In this document: positions 14,211 through 24,079 of the stretch, piece by piece
How the letters are laid out: each line of letters starts with the position of its first letter
Position numbering within the stretch: position 1 is the stretch's first letter
Virus record (IMG/VR): IMGVR_UViG_3300034119_000605
Span: 1 to 35,943 of that record
DNA from: a virus
Direction: 5' to 3' (one strand)
DNA length: 35,943 nt
The notes under the pieces: model-generated
What the model was told of the DNA's origin: nothing
The model's database searches: none
The model's input: the letters and a program-made list of their open reading frames with translations, nothing else
Translations under genes and position numbers: made by a program

Positions 14211-15070
14211 ATTTAGTTCAAATATCAAACCTTTTCAACGTTGTTTGCATCGGGATAAACCAACAAACTCCGAATAGAATTGGCTTTTATCATTACGGTT
14301 GGTACTCCGACATCAATGCCAATATTTCCAACAACTGGACGGGTGACAATGCGCTCGGGCGGTTATATCCTGCGGTTCAATTTATGTACCCGACAGCTAC
14401 AATCGAGGTAAAAGAAAAGTCCGTGAAGGGCTCGCTCCGCTGCAGGATGGTTGTGAGCCGTCCGCAATATTATGAAAATGACGGCAGCTATATCAATCAG
14501 TCAATTATTGAGGCTCAGGCGGAAATGGAAGCGCTTGCGATAAATATTATATCAGAGTTTAATAGGATAGCGAGGTTGCCAGTTAACGGAATGAGCGCAG
14601 GGATACAAAACCCGATTACAATCGACTACCTTTCGGACGCTCACAATGAAAATTTAGTATTGGTTGACGTGGCTTTTAACCTTTGGTATGTTTGGGAGTG
14701 CCCGACCGATACGGTAAATGTTGCGGGGCTTCCAGCTCCATTCAATACATTGCCTCCAGCTATTACAGATTTAGAGAAAGAGCAACCAACAACAGGAAAC
14801 CCTCCAGTTAATTTGCATCCTCCTACAATATCTGGAGCAGGACTTGTTAATACAAAAATAGATGTTATTGACGACGGTACATGGTCAGGAGATTTGCCAA
14901 TAACTTTTACTTACCAATGGAAGCAAAACGGCATTGATATTATAGGCGAAACAACTAATCAATATACAACAGTTTTGGCTGACTTAGGAAAATCAATCAC
15001 CTGCGAGGTAACAGCTACTAACATAGTAGGCTCAGCAAGTCAAATAAGTAATTCTATTAAGATATTATGA
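14207..15070 (+). CDS. structural protein with C-terminal Ig-like domain
   Basis: A 287-residue protein starting at the ATGA overlap (14207); an upstream in-frame ATG is rejected because it lies inside the previous gene. Residues 1-~180 are an unrecognised domain typical of neck or tail-completion position (ATIEVKEKSVKGSLRCRMVV). After a Pro/Thr linker (190-205), residues ~205-285 form a bacterial Ig-like domain (PPTISGAGLV, TFTYQWKQNG with Trp238, ITCEVTATN with Cys266). Ig-like domains on phage virions often bind surface polysaccharides. It overlaps the next gene by 4 bp. Confidence 0.72.
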   Translation: MNLVQISNLFNVVCIGINQQTPNRIGFYHYGWYSDINANISNNWTGDNALGRLYPAVQFMYPTATIEVKEKSVKGSLRCRMVVSRPQYYENDGSYINQSIIEAQAEMEALAINIISEFNRIARLPVNGMSAGIQNPITIDYLSDAHNENLVLVDVAFNLWYVWECPTDTVNVAGLPAPFNTLPPAITDLEKEQPTTGNPPVNLHPPTISGAGLVNTKIDVIDDGTWSGDLPITFTYQWKQNGIDIIGETTNQYTTVLADLGKSITCEVTATNIVGSASQISNSIKIL

Positions 15071-15612
15071 CAGAAACTCAAGACATATATCAAAGGCTTG
15101 GAGAGCAGGTCGGAGAGGTCGTAAAAAAAGCGGTCAAGCAGGCTTTTATTATTCAGGGGCGGTCACTTACTGGCGCTCTGGTCAATTCAATTGATTACAG
15201 CGTAAATGCAACGGTCACAAGTGCCTTTATTGAGTTTACTCTGCTCGACTATGGTATGATTTTAAACTATGGAGTGCCAGCCAATCGCATTCCATTTAGT
15301 CCTGGCAGCGGAGCAAAAAGTTCAAAATATATTGACGGCTTAAAGATGTATGCAAAGCTCCGATTTAATGCCAATGATAAGGAGGCGGAGCGGATTGCTT
15401 TTGCCATTGCACATAAGCACAAAAAGTTCGGGATGCCTTTGGATAAAAAAACTGGAGCTGTTGAGGAAGGTATTAAGGAAAGTTCGGACGAGGTTGAGGA
15501 GCTTATATCGGAGGCGCTTACAAAGGTTATAAACGTCATGTTTTTAAGCAGCTTTGCAGAGGTAAAAAAGAAAAATTCAGATTCACTAAAAATTAAATAC
15601 ATTGAGCAATGA
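15067..15612 (+). CDS. putative head-tail/neck component (HK97 gp10-like)
   Basis: A 181-residue protein. GRSLTGALVNSIDYSVN (about 32-48), LLDYGMILNYGVPANRIPF (58-76) and AERIAFAIAHKHKKFGMP (107-124) resemble the sparse signatures of gp10-like neck proteins that adapt the tail to the head. The last 50 residues are helical and acidic, then basic. Its place between a structural protein and tail genes supports this. Similarity is weak by eye. Confidence 0.5.
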   Translation: MTETQDIYQRLGEQVGEVVKKAVKQAFIIQGRSLTGALVNSIDYSVNATVTSAFIEFTLLDYGMILNYGVPANRIPFSPGSGAKSSKYIDGLKMYAKLRFNANDKEAERIAFAIAHKHKKFGMPLDKKTGAVEEGIKESSDEVEELISEALTKVINVMFLSSFAEVKKKNSDSLKIKYIEQ

Positions 15613-15917
15613 CACTCGAACAGGCAACACAATTAAAAGACGATTTGAACGAGCAGCTTTCACTGGCTGGCAATACAAATTTGACATACTCTATTTATGC
15701 ATTTTGGAATAATGCAGCCGAGAAGCTTTACAACGTTATTTTGTACCCTATTGTCTATAAAACAAAATACGAGGCAGCAAACACGAGCGGACAATTTTCT
15801 GTGGTCAGGGTTTCAATTAAAACTCAAAGCTCAGGCGCTCAGTCAGACGAAGCCTTTATCAATAATTTTAATGCCAATGTCGCTAATGATTCAGAGGCAA
15901 ACGACCTTTTAAAATAA
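15609..15917 (+). CDS. hypothetical tail-region protein
   Basis: A 102-residue protein coupled to its upstream neighbour by a 4-bp overlap. It looks like a compact alpha/beta domain (TYSIYAFWNNAAEKLYNVIL, FSVVRVSIKTQSSG). Its length and position just after a gp10-like gene fit a tail-terminator or completion role, but no motif proves it. Confidence 0.65.
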   Translation: MTLEQATQLKDDLNEQLSLAGNTNLTYSIYAFWNNAAEKLYNVILYPIVYKTKYEAANTSGQFSVVRVSIKTQSSGAQSDEAFINNFNANVANDSEANDLLK

Positions 15918-15922
15918 TAGCT

Positions 15923-17209
15923 ATGCCACTTGTAACAGCTCCACTTTTTACGCTTAACTCGCAATATAGACCAAATGTTTTTGTTATGTCGATGACGAAC
16001 TCCGACCCGTTGGTTTTGGCTCAGGCTTCGATAGTTGTCGACGGTGTTGGGGTAACATCAATGCAGAAATCGCCAGCTTATAATATTGGCACGACTTATT
16101 ATTTTATTTTTGACGTAGCAAAGGTATTGCAGACATACAGCGCACCAAAAGGACAGCAAAAAACAACGGTATTTCTAAATACTTTAAATGCGGCCTATGA
16201 GGTTGCAAGTGCTGACATACACACGAGGGTAGGCTTAATAGTTAGCTATTACTTTAATGATCCGACAACGGGTTTATTAACTCAAAGTTTTACTGGCGAT
16301 GTGGTTACGACTGGCTACCCTGCAATAGCAGGAACACGCCAAACAAGGAACTGGAATAACATGAGTATGAATGATTATATTATTGATAATCCAACGGTCG
16401 GAGGCGTTTATGATCGCTATTTTTTAACTAATCAAAGAAGCGTTTATCCAACTGCAACGACAAAAACAAATAACCCGATACCTATTTGCAGTGGTGAAAA
16501 TTTGACAATGTCATACGTCCCGAGCTCAACAACAAATGCGCTTCGGGTTATTGTTTATGATGCCAATCAAAACGTTGTCGGCACGGCTGGCTTTATTCAA
16601 ATAACACCTGGCTCTACACTCACACCGAGAACAATCGGAGCAGGCATCCAACAGCTGCAAGCTACTACAATGACACCGAGCAACCCAATGACGGGAATAC
16701 CGACTGGTCACTATTACTCGATACAAGCTGGAAATTTGACGCTCCCTTCAACTTTTGTATTACACGGAGTTAAATATATGTATAAAGTAATTGATTGCTG
16801 TAACGAGCGGACGGTTCGCCTTCACTGGCTTAATAGATTGGGAGGCTCAGATGCTTACACTTTCACGAGCAAAAAGAAAGTTGAGGAAAGTACAAAGAGC
16901 GAGACAGCGCAAAAGCCGCTAAGCTGGGCAACAAGTGCACCACCTGCGACAAGTTACGACAAAGGAATGTTTAAAATATTTCAAGAGGTGACGAAAGAGT
17001 ACGAAGTGGAAAGCTCTTTTTATAGCGAGGCGGAGGGTGCTTGGATAGCTGAGTTATTAAGTAGTCCAGAGGTTTACATGGAAACGAGCGACGGTCTTAT
17101 AGCGGTGGTTATTCAGGACAGCAAAATCACACTAAGCGAAAACGACGAACTTTTAAACGTGGTTATCCAATTTGTTGAGGCTAATTATATAAGCGTACAA
17201 TCTAACTAA
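15923..17209 (+). CDS. putative tail structural protein
   Basis: A 428-residue beta-rich protein (many Thr, Val, Tyr and Asn) without signal or membrane segments. The region around 285-312 (DCCNERTVRLHWLNRLGGSD) carries a W-N-x-L-G-G-x-D pattern that I associate with tail or baseplate proteins of Bacteroidetes phages. It lies directly upstream of another large beta-rich protein and the tape measure gene. The specific role, such as tail tube, distal tail or adhesin scaffold, is not decided. Confidence 0.6.
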   Translation: MPLVTAPLFTLNSQYRPNVFVMSMTNSDPLVLAQASIVVDGVGVTSMQKSPAYNIGTTYYFIFDVAKVLQTYSAPKGQQKTTVFLNTLNAAYEVASADIHTRVGLIVSYYFNDPTTGLLTQSFTGDVVTTGYPAIAGTRQTRNWNNMSMNDYIIDNPTVGGVYDRYFLTNQRSVYPTATTKTNNPIPICSGENLTMSYVPSSTTNALRVIVYDANQNVVGTAGFIQITPGSTLTPRTIGAGIQQLQATTMTPSNPMTGIPTGHYYSIQAGNLTLPSTFVLHGVKYMYKVIDCCNERTVRLHWLNRLGGSDAYTFTSKKKVEESTKSETAQKPLSWATSAPPATSYDKGMFKIFQEVTKEYEVESSFYSEAEGAWIAELLSSPEVYMETSDGLIAVVIQDSKITLSENDELLNVVIQFVEANYISVQSN

Positions 17210-19366
17210 ATGGCGGAGATTAAAATCATAATTGATGGTCAGGTTGCTGAGTTGCCTCCAAACGGTTTAAACCTACCTTTGACTTATTCGCTTAGAAGTC
17301 GGGAAGGGCTGGCAATTAACTCGGGTAGTCGCTCGGAATATGCTTTCGAGCTGCCAGCCACAAAGCACAATGATAGTATCTTTAATCAATTTTATGATCC
17401 TGCAACATACACAATTTTAGAGCAGGCTTTTTTATCTGCGAGTATCGAAGTTGACGGTCTGCCCTTTTTTATCGGGCGCTGTCAATTACAGTCGGTAACA
17501 TTGAGGCAAGATCAATATTTCTGGCAGGGGCGCTCTTATAAGGTTGCTTTTTACGGAAATAATGCAGACTGGAGCACACGAATAGGTGATTTACTTATAA
17601 AGGATTTACCATTTACTACTCACACTTATTCCTATAATGATAATATCACGGCTTGGAATAATCAATATCCAACGTGGGACTATAAATACATTCTTTTAAA
17701 GCTTAAAGATTATACAACTTTTGGGCAGGTTGATGGCTTGGAAGATAGTCACCCAGCGCTATTTATTGCAGGTATAATTGATAAGATATTCGCTTCGGTT
17801 GGTTATACGGTTGTAAGCGGTTTTTTTATTACGGATTTTTTCAAAAGGCTTATAATGCCAGTGCCTATTTTGAATAGGTATTTGCAGGGGCAATATGGCG
17901 ACGATTATTTGAATGTCTCAGTTAATGAAACTATAAACGACCCTAACGGAAATTATTTTCCAGTCGTTTTTACTAATCAGACACTAACACCACCGAACCC
18001 TCCGAACCCTTACAATGTAGCTGGGTTTTATTCAGGCTTTTATCTGGCTCCAGTCACTGGGTATTTTGTTGTAAGGTTTCGCATTCAAGTATTTTCAACC
18101 GTTGGTACGTGGGGAATGGACGGAGGTATTATAAAGAATGGCAGTTTCGGAGTTTATCTGGGAGCGACCTATTTTAATATTAGCGCTTTATCAACTGGCA
18201 ATTTCGATTTAAGTATTGAGAGTCAGGTTATACAATTAAATGCAGGCGAATATATAGGGCTTGAGCTTGCTGCATCATGTACCGACCCGAGTACTTATTT
18301 TGTTATTACTATGGATGTAATTGGCGAGGCTGAAATAGTGGACGGATTTAATCTGGACTTAAAATACATTATTGACCCTTCTTTAAAAGCTATTGATTTA
18401 ATTCGGGGGATCGCTCACGCTTTTAATTTAGTATTCGAAACAAACGAGGGAAGCAGGACGGTTTACATTGAGCCTGCAGATGACTATATAATAGAGAGTA
18501 GACCAGCGACATTAAACATCGAGGACGGTTTTTACACGGCTCAAAAGGGTTTAGATTATACTCCTTTTGTAGATTTGAGCAAGGGCGGTGAATTGGTAAG
18601 CGACACTAAACAATTGAGCCAGCTCCGACTAAAATGGAAAGATGACAGCAACGACCCAACGGTCGAGGCGCTAAACCTTAATGCAAATTTAGGAATATTA
18701 GAGGCTCGGTATCAGTTTCCGACAAATAGGTTTAAAGTTGGCGAAACGGTTGTCGACAATCCTTTTTTTGCTCCGACTTTGGTATTGGCTGACAATGAAC
18801 CTCAGGCAACGAGCAGCACTCGCACGCCAATGGTCCCGATAATTTGGGCGGTTAATTATCTCGAAACAAGCACGAGCACGGAAATAGTCTCGCAGATTTT
18901 GCCCAGACTTTTGGTAGCTGAAAGCATAGCGACTGGCTATGAAAATGGAACTATAAATGTATACAACGGAGTAATAGTTACTGATTACAAAACTCCGCTT
19001 AATTACATGATTGATTACAATGATACAATAGGCTTTCAGACCTCTCTTAGCTTTGGAGATGTAACAGTAAACGGTCTGGCGGTGGCTGGGTTGCTTAAAA
19101 GATTTTACCTTTCGGAAATGGTCAGGAGAAGCGGAGGAAAATACCTGGAATTGTTTATCCTTTGGGACGTGCTTAAGATTCAAAATTTGACCTTTAGAGA
19201 CAAAATCTTCATAAATAACAATACTTATATCCTGCAAGAGATAAACACCTTTGACGTGGCGAAAAATCAAAGTACAAAGACCTATTTCGTTTTAGATAAT
19301 AAGGAAGTCGGAGCGGATGCCAATATTCAGAGCACAATTTTAGAAGCAAAATTAAATACGGTATAA
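17210..19366 (+). CDS. putative tail/baseplate protein
   Basis: A 718-residue protein starting at the base after the upstream stop. The N-terminus (residues 1-~110: LPLTYSLRSREGLAINSGSR, then RSYKVAFYGNNADW near 130) resembles phage tail-tip proteins of Bacteroidetes. The middle (about 260-360) is a beta domain (FYLAPVTGYFVVRFRIQVF) reminiscent of a C1q/TNF- or carbohydrate-binding-like jelly roll. The rest is beta-rich. Immediately followed by the tape measure gene. Call is by context and composition. Confidence 0.6.
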   Translation: MAEIKIIIDGQVAELPPNGLNLPLTYSLRSREGLAINSGSRSEYAFELPATKHNDSIFNQFYDPATYTILEQAFLSASIEVDGLPFFIGRCQLQSVTLRQDQYFWQGRSYKVAFYGNNADWSTRIGDLLIKDLPFTTHTYSYNDNITAWNNQYPTWDYKYILLKLKDYTTFGQVDGLEDSHPALFIAGIIDKIFASVGYTVVSGFFITDFFKRLIMPVPILNRYLQGQYGDDYLNVSVNETINDPNGNYFPVVFTNQTLTPPNPPNPYNVAGFYSGFYLAPVTGYFVVRFRIQVFSTVGTWGMDGGIIKNGSFGVYLGATYFNISALSTGNFDLSIESQVIQLNAGEYIGLELAASCTDPSTYFVITMDVIGEAEIVDGFNLDLKYIIDPSLKAIDLIRGIAHAFNLVFETNEGSRTVYIEPADDYIIESRPATLNIEDGFYTAQKGLDYTPFVDLSKGGELVSDTKQLSQLRLKWKDDSNDPTVEALNLNANLGILEARYQFPTNRFKVGETVVDNPFFAPTLVLADNEPQATSSTRTPMVPIIWAVNYLETSTSTEIVSQILPRLLVAESIATGYENGTINVYNGVIVTDYKTPLNYMIDYNDTIGFQTSLSFGDVTVNGLAVAGLLKRFYLSEMVRRSGGKYLELFILWDVLKIQNLTFRDKIFINNNTYILQEINTFDVAKNQSTKTYFVLDNKEVGADANIQSTILEAKLNTV

Positions 19367-19367
19367 A

Positions 19368-22300
19368 ATGTCAAACACTATAGTCGGTTTTACCATAAAT
19401 ATAGACGGTATTCAGTCAATAAACCAATTGAATGCCGAAATCAAGCAGACTCAGGCGGCAATGAATGCACTCGACTTGAGCACGGAAGAGGGGAATAAAG
19501 CGTTTCAGGAGCTGAGCCAGACTTTGGGCAAAATGACAGCGACACAAAAAGCGCTCAAAAAGGCTCAGGACGACGTAAATAAATCGTTTTTGCCTGAAAA
19601 AGCGGTCGGAGCTTATGATCAACTGTCGGCAAAGCTCAACAAACTACGAAAAGAGTTTAAAAATGCTGCTCTGGATGGCTCGAAAACAACTGAGGAGCTT
19701 GATGCAATGCAAAAAGAGATTCAACAGCTTGACAAAACGCTCAAAAATGTAGACGGTCAGGTCGGGCAGTTCCAAAGAAACGTCGGTAATTATCCTCGTA
19801 CATTTCAGCGGATTACACGCTCATTGTATCAAGCAATACCAGGCTTTGAGGCTTTTTCTGATCAGCTTAGAAATACGGAAGGCGGTCTCTCAACTTTCGG
19901 AAAGGCTTTAATCGGGGGCTTTGTAGCATTTCAGGCTGGCAACCTTATCAATAAAGCAATTACTAACCTTGAGGAGTTTAACAAAAAGGTAAGTGAAACC
20001 CGTATGACCGTTATGGAATTCTCGGGACTTTATGGGGAGAGTTTGGATAATGTCGCTGCCCAGACTTCAGCATTGGCTAACACTTTCGGCACGGATGCAA
20101 AGACAATCTCGGCAGCCGCAAAATCATTGGCTCAAAGTATGGGTATAAGCTTTGAGGAAGCAGTTGGAAAATTAGAGGGCGCTTTAGTTGAGGGGCGTGG
20201 AAATGCAAATGACTATTTAGAAAAAATTAAAGAGATGCCTGCTGCTTTTGTTGAGGCTGGCTCTTCGGCTTCAGAACTTGCAAAAGATAATCGCAGGTTA
20301 TTAGATACAAATAAAGAGCTGGCAAGCGCACAAATTGAGACAGCAAAAAAATCAAAGGACTTAGTATTGACTTTTAAGGAATTTAAAAACGCTGCCAGTG
20401 GGGCAATTATCAACGTTTTATTAGCTTTGTTTAATGCTTTAAGCCCTATCGGGAAGGCATTTTTTGAACTGGGAAAATCTGTTTATGACTTTATCAGTAC
20501 TCTGATTGGTTTGTTTGTTCCTGCGGGGCAAAGTGTTGACCTATTCCAGTTAATTGGAACTACTATTCAATTCATATTATCGCCAATAACATTTTTGATA
20601 AATCTAATGGCGGGGATTTATAAGGCTATGACGTCAATCGCTCCAGTATTGGCAGCGGTTTCGGTAGCACTGGGAGTATTTACTTTGGCTATGAATGCGG
20701 GGCGAATTGCTGCGGCTTTTGCTGCAGTTGCTCAGGGTGCTTATTCGGCAGCTTTAGCAGTTTATAATGGCGTAATAACAGGGGCAAGGATAGCTCAAGA
20801 ATTATTCAATAAAGCAGTAAGAAGCAATCCGCTCGGACTTGCTTTAACGGGTATCATTGCAGCGGGTACTGCAATCGCAGCTTATACGGTGATAACTGAT
20901 GACAATACCGATGCAGTAGATAAAAATACAGAAGCTCAGAAAAGAGCTGAGGAAGAGATTAAAAGGAAAATGGAGGCGGATGAGAAAGCTGCAGCCGAGA
21001 AAATGGAGCAACAAAAAAAGGAATTTGATGAGCAGGCGAAGAGGGATGAGGAAACGAGAAAGGCTCAACAGCAAGCCGAGGATAATGCTCGTAAATATAC
21101 GGAAGCGGTTAAAAAATTAACTGATGAGCGAAATAAATTTTTAGAGAATGAGGTCCAAGTGCGCAAAAATACTTTGGCTCTTATCGCAGAATTGCAAGCG
21201 AGGTATATTGAGGAAAATATCAAAAACATTAAGGACGACAGACAAAGGCAATTAAAAGAAATTCAGCTTAATGGAGAAAAGCAACTCAAGACCTTAGACG
21301 AACAATTCGCAAAGTTTCAAGATGAAAACAAAAAAAGATTAGCCGAGGGGCAGAAACAACTCGAGGACGCTATAAAATTGGCTCTTAATCCTAAAGAAAT
21401 ACAAAAAATCAGGGACGACAACGCAAAAGCAAATAAAGAGGCAGCGGAAGAGGAGAAATCGGTCGCTGCGGAGGTTGGTAAAATCAAAAAAGAGATTGTC
21501 CAACAAACTGAGACGGATATCTCAAACGCAAAAGCAGGGTTCAGAAAGGACGATTTGCAAAAAGAACTAGAAACAGCGGAAGCCCTTCGAGATTTTAGGG
21601 ACAAAATCCTTCAGGAGGAAATTGACTACATAGAGCAGCAAGGCGAATTAAGAGAGCTTAAAAACCAAGAGACGCTCAACAAGTTATTAGCTCAGGAAAC
21701 GGACGCAAAAAAGAAAGAGCAGCTGATAAAACTGGCAGCGGAGCAGGAGACAATCAACAAGATTGCCAATATTAGAAACCAGATCCAAGCCTTAAATGAT
21801 GCGGAGGCACAACTATTAGACGAAAACGGAAAATTAAAGGTTGGAATTACTCAGGCGGAATATGACGAAATTTTATTAGCACGTCAAAAGTTATTTACTG
21901 ATTTATCGGAGGAGGAGCGAAAGCAGACTGAGGATGTAAAGAAAAATGCAGATGAGCAGGCAAAAATTAAGCAAGACCAATTCGAGCAGGTCCTTGAATA
22001 TTTTAACGAAGGGATTGGTTTAATCGGGGAGGCTTTCGCAGTTGCAAATGAAAGGCAGCAAGCCGCTTTTGATGCCGACATTGAAAGGAGCCAACTAAGG
22101 CAGGAAAGGCTGCAGGAGGAGCTGGACAATAGTTTCGGGCTTCGACGTCGTTACTATGAGCAGCAACTCGCTGCAGAGGTTGCTAATCAGGCGGCAATTG
22201 AAAAAGCAAAAGAGGAAGCAAGGAAACGAGACGCAAAAAGACAAAAGGCAATTGCTATTATCCAGTCTATTATAAATACAGCTTTAGCAGTTACGGCAGC

Positions 22301-22838
22301 ACTAACGGCAGGAGGAAATCCTTTAAAATTAGCAACTGGAGCGCAAATATTTGAGGCGGCTATCATTGGCGCTCTCGGTGCTATTCAGACTGGTATCATT
22401 GCAGCTCAGCCGCTCGCTAAGGGTGGAGTAGTTGGTAAGGGCAACGAGATAGTCCAATTTGCGGACGGTGGCAGAGTTACGAGTAGGGGCAATATAAAAC
22501 CTTTGAGCAATGGAGATAATGTACTGGCAACGCTAAAAACTGGCGAGGTCGTACTAAATCAGGACCAACAAAGACGGATTGGTTACTCAACTTTAAAGGC
22601 GGCACGGATACCAAACTTTGCAATGGGTGGTGTCGTGGGTGCTCCTTCTGCATTCCTGCAAGATAGCCTCAACAGAGCAGGCGAGGAGCAAAACAGATTC
22701 AAAGTTATGCAAGACCTTGTTTTAGAAACTCAGGGGCGAATTGATAGGCTGCAAGTTGTTTACACTGCGAGCACCGACGACGACGTTGAAAAGGGCAGAA
22801 GCGAAAGAAAAGAAATCAGAGCGACAGCATCATTTTAA
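19368..22838 (+). CDS. tape measure protein
   Basis: At 1156 residues this is the largest gene and sets tail length. The N-terminal ~150 residues are coiled coil (SINQLNAEIKQTQAAMNAL, DKTLKNVDGQVGQFQRNVGN). A hydrophobic central region (about 345-480) follows, then a long Lys/Glu/Ala coiled coil (about 520-960). A second Ala-rich hydrophobic segment (QSIINTALAVTAALTAGGNP) comes next, and finally the typical C-terminal Gly-rich part AKGGVVGKG ... FADGGRV ... TGEVVLNQDQ. At roughly 1.5 angstrom per residue the tail would be near 170 nm, which implies a siphovirus. No lytic domain is evident. Confidence 0.92.
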   Translation: MSNTIVGFTINIDGIQSINQLNAEIKQTQAAMNALDLSTEEGNKAFQELSQTLGKMTATQKALKKAQDDVNKSFLPEKAVGAYDQLSAKLNKLRKEFKNAALDGSKTTEELDAMQKEIQQLDKTLKNVDGQVGQFQRNVGNYPRTFQRITRSLYQAIPGFEAFSDQLRNTEGGLSTFGKALIGGFVAFQAGNLINKAITNLEEFNKKVSETRMTVMEFSGLYGESLDNVAAQTSALANTFGTDAKTISAAAKSLAQSMGISFEEAVGKLEGALVEGRGNANDYLEKIKEMPAAFVEAGSSASELAKDNRRLLDTNKELASAQIETAKKSKDLVLTFKEFKNAASGAIINVLLALFNALSPIGKAFFELGKSVYDFISTLIGLFVPAGQSVDLFQLIGTTIQFILSPITFLINLMAGIYKAMTSIAPVLAAVSVALGVFTLAMNAGRIAAAFAAVAQGAYSAALAVYNGVITGARIAQELFNKAVRSNPLGLALTGIIAAGTAIAAYTVITDDNTDAVDKNTEAQKRAEEEIKRKMEADEKAAAEKMEQQKKEFDEQAKRDEETRKAQQQAEDNARKYTEAVKKLTDERNKFLENEVQVRKNTLALIAELQARYIEENIKNIKDDRQRQLKEIQLNGEKQLKTLDEQFAKFQDENKKRLAEGQKQLEDAIKLALNPKEIQKIRDDNAKANKEAAEEEKSVAAEVGKIKKEIVQQTETDISNAKAGFRKDDLQKELETAEALRDFRDKILQEEIDYIEQQGELRELKNQETLNKLLAQETDAKKKEQLIKLAAEQETINKIANIRNQIQALNDAEAQLLDENGKLKVGITQAEYDEILLARQKLFTDLSEEERKQTEDVKKNADEQAKIKQDQFEQVLEYFNEGIGLIGEAFAVANERQQAAFDADIERSQLRQERLQEELDNSFGLRRRYYEQQLAAEVANQAAIEKAKEEARKRDAKRQKAIAIIQSIINTALAVTAALTAGGNPLKLATGAQIFEAAIIGALGAIQTGIIAAQPLAKGGVVGKGNEIVQFADGGRVTSRGNIKPLSNGDNVLATLKTGEVVLNQDQQRRIGYSTLKAARIPNFAMGGVVGAPSAFLQDSLNRAGEEQNRFKVMQDLVLETQGRIDRLQVVYTASTDDDVEKGRSERKEIRATASF

Positions 22839-22849
22839 AAATTATCCTT

Positions 22850-23086
22850 ATGTATATTAGAGAAATTCCAGCGGAGCACATGGCAGAGGTTAAGGAAATA
22901 ATGGAGCGCAATAAATCAGCAATGTTAATTCCGTATTCAGATCTCGAAAGAATGTTTTACTTTTACTATCGGTTTATAAAGGTATTCCAGAGGGGCGAGA
23001 ATGTTGAGAAGCGAATGAAAAAGGATTTAAGCTGCCCAGCCTGCAAAGGAAAGGTTATTATGTATTTTAGAAATTTAGAGCTATGA
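22850..23086 (+). CDS. hypothetical small protein with CPAC motif
   Basis: A 78-residue protein, helical and aromatic in the middle (LERMFYFYYRFIKVFQRG), with CPACKGK near the C-terminus (residues ~63-69). A single Cys pair could bind metal only as a dimer or with a partner. It follows the tape measure gene by 11 bases. No family was recognised. Confidence 0.7.
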   Translation: MYIREIPAEHMAEVKEIMERNKSAMLIPYSDLERMFYFYYRFIKVFQRGENVEKRMKKDLSCPACKGKVIMYFRNLEL

Positions 23087-23409
23087 TCATAAACCTGACG
23101 AGGGATAGGCAGAAAAATTCGAGGCGCTTATTTTGTCATTTGTTGGCTGCAGAACTGCAGGAAAAGCTCGGGGAGATACCAAACCTGCAGGCGATCATTT
23201 TTTATTTGCTTAAGTACAATATTGTAAGACAGTCGGTGATCAATCGCTATGTCGTAATAAAGGTATACCCAGAATATTTGGAGCGGTACGGCAAAAAAGC
23301 AATTGCAGTGACAGAACTCACAAAGGTTTTGCCAGTTGAAGAGACTGCGATTTATCATATTTTGGGCAATCATGCAGCCTATTTTCTGCCAAATAAGTTC
23401 GATTTTTAG
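23083..23409 (+). CDS. hypothetical protein, end of late operon I
   Basis: A 108-residue protein coupled by a 4-bp overlap. It is basic at the N-terminus (LTRDRQKNSRRLF), then mixed helix and strand; residues ~58-105 (RYVVIKVYPEYLERYGKKAI, LPVEETAIYHIL) could be a small winged-helix-like unit, but this is uncertain. It ends with TAG before the second copy of the conserved promoter; no clear terminator follows. Confidence 0.68.
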   Translation: MIINLTRDRQKNSRRLFCHLLAAELQEKLGEIPNLQAIIFYLLKYNIVRQSVINRYVVIKVYPEYLERYGKKAIAVTELTKVLPVEETAIYHILGNHAAYFLPNKFDF

Positions 23410-23446
23410 GGGATAAAAAAAATAATTTACAATTTTCTGAAAGTTT

Positions 23447-23493
23447 TTTGCTAAAATGTTCTTTTATTTAAAAAGTAGTTCTATTTTTGTATC
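23447..23493 (+). promoter_or_regulatory. promoter with conserved element, copy 2
   Basis: GTAGTTCTATTTTTGTATC (23475-23493) contains the -7 box TATTTTTG (23482-23489). TTTG at 23447-23450 lies 31 bases upstream of it, the same odd distance as in the other two copies. Confidence 0.7.
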
Positions 23494-23538
23494 AACATAC
23501 AACGAAAGGGAATTATTAACACACAAAAAATTAAGATC

Positions 23539-23757
23539 ATGAAAGGGCAAACACAAAATCAAAAAGATTTAATTTTAAACAAAACTTATTTTGACTGTAG
23601 ACTTGAGGATTATTTCATTGTCAATGAAGACGCAGAAAATAATGACAATTTTGTATGGATTGAATATCAAATTAAAAAACATAGAAGTAAAAGAGAAGCG
23701 GTATCGTTTATAACTTATCATATAGATGAAAAGCAATATTTATTAAAAATTTATTAA
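23539..23757 (+). CDS. hypothetical small protein, AT-rich
   Basis: A 72-residue protein, first gene after promoter copy 2. Its start is preceded by ACACAAAAAATTAAGATC, nearly the same leader as the 35208 gene. It has alternating acidic and basic segments (NEDAENNDNFVWIEYQIKKH) and may be a single alpha/beta domain. Very A/T-rich codons suggest accessory origin. No family was recognised. Confidence 0.7.
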   Translation: MKGQTQNQKDLILNKTYFDCRLEDYFIVNEDAENNDNFVWIEYQIKKHRSKREAVSFITYHIDEKQYLLKIY

Positions 23758-23769
23758 ACATCAAAGGTT

Positions 23770-23792
23770 TTCGGTCAGCCTACAAAACCGAA
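23770..23792 (+). other. intercistronic hairpin
   Basis: TTCGGT (23770-23775) pairs with ACCGAA (23787-23792) around an 11-base loop that contains CAGCCTAC. The same octamer occurs between the 35208 and 35537 genes (35476-35483). No T-tract follows, so it may be a processing or regulatory site. Confidence 0.35.
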
Positions 23793-23804
23793 CTTTAAAA
23801 CTTT

Positions 23805-23820
23805 AAACCTTATTACTATG
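23805..23820 (+). promoter_or_regulatory. leader motif before 23818 gene
   Basis: AAACCTTATTACTATG ends at the start codon at 23818. Confidence 0.7.
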
Positions 23821-24051
23821 ACAACTTTTCAAGATCTTATTAAAATTGAGCCTAAACTTGAGATAATCTCAGATTATGTTAAAAAACAAAATGAGATTGC
23901 ACAAAAAGAGGAAATACACTGGCATAACATTTGGCATTTAGCTAAATTAAAAATGAGAAGGCTAATAGACAATGACGATATTATGTACGATAATGACAAT
24001 TACAATATTATACACGATTACCTATATTCTTTAGGCTTTAATATGAAATAA
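23818..24051 (+). CDS. hypothetical small protein, AT-rich
   Basis: A 77-residue helical, charged protein (FQDLIKIEPKLEIISDYVKK; EIHWHNIWHLAKLKMRRLID) ending in an Asp/Asn/Tyr-rich stretch. A conserved leader motif precedes the start. The A/T-rich coding resembles the preceding small gene and not the structural genes. No family was recognised. Confidence 0.7.
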   Translation: MTTFQDLIKIEPKLEIISDYVKKQNEIAQKEEIHWHNIWHLAKLKMRRLIDNDDIMYDNDNYNIIHDYLYSLGFNMK

Positions 24052-24063
24052 ACAATAATTTAA

Positions 24064-24079
24064 AAACCTTATTACTATG
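24064..24079 (+). promoter_or_regulatory. leader motif before 24077 gene
   Basis: AAACCTTATTACTATG ends at the start codon at 24077. Confidence 0.7.

Noticed and set aside
15267-15632. Minus-strand 121-residue open frame
   Set aside because: Antisense shadow of the gp10-like gene, with Ser/Phe/Leu-rich composition and no promoter.
18698-19270. Minus-strand 190-residue open frame
   Set aside because: Antisense to the 718-residue tail gene; no start context or recognisable protein character.
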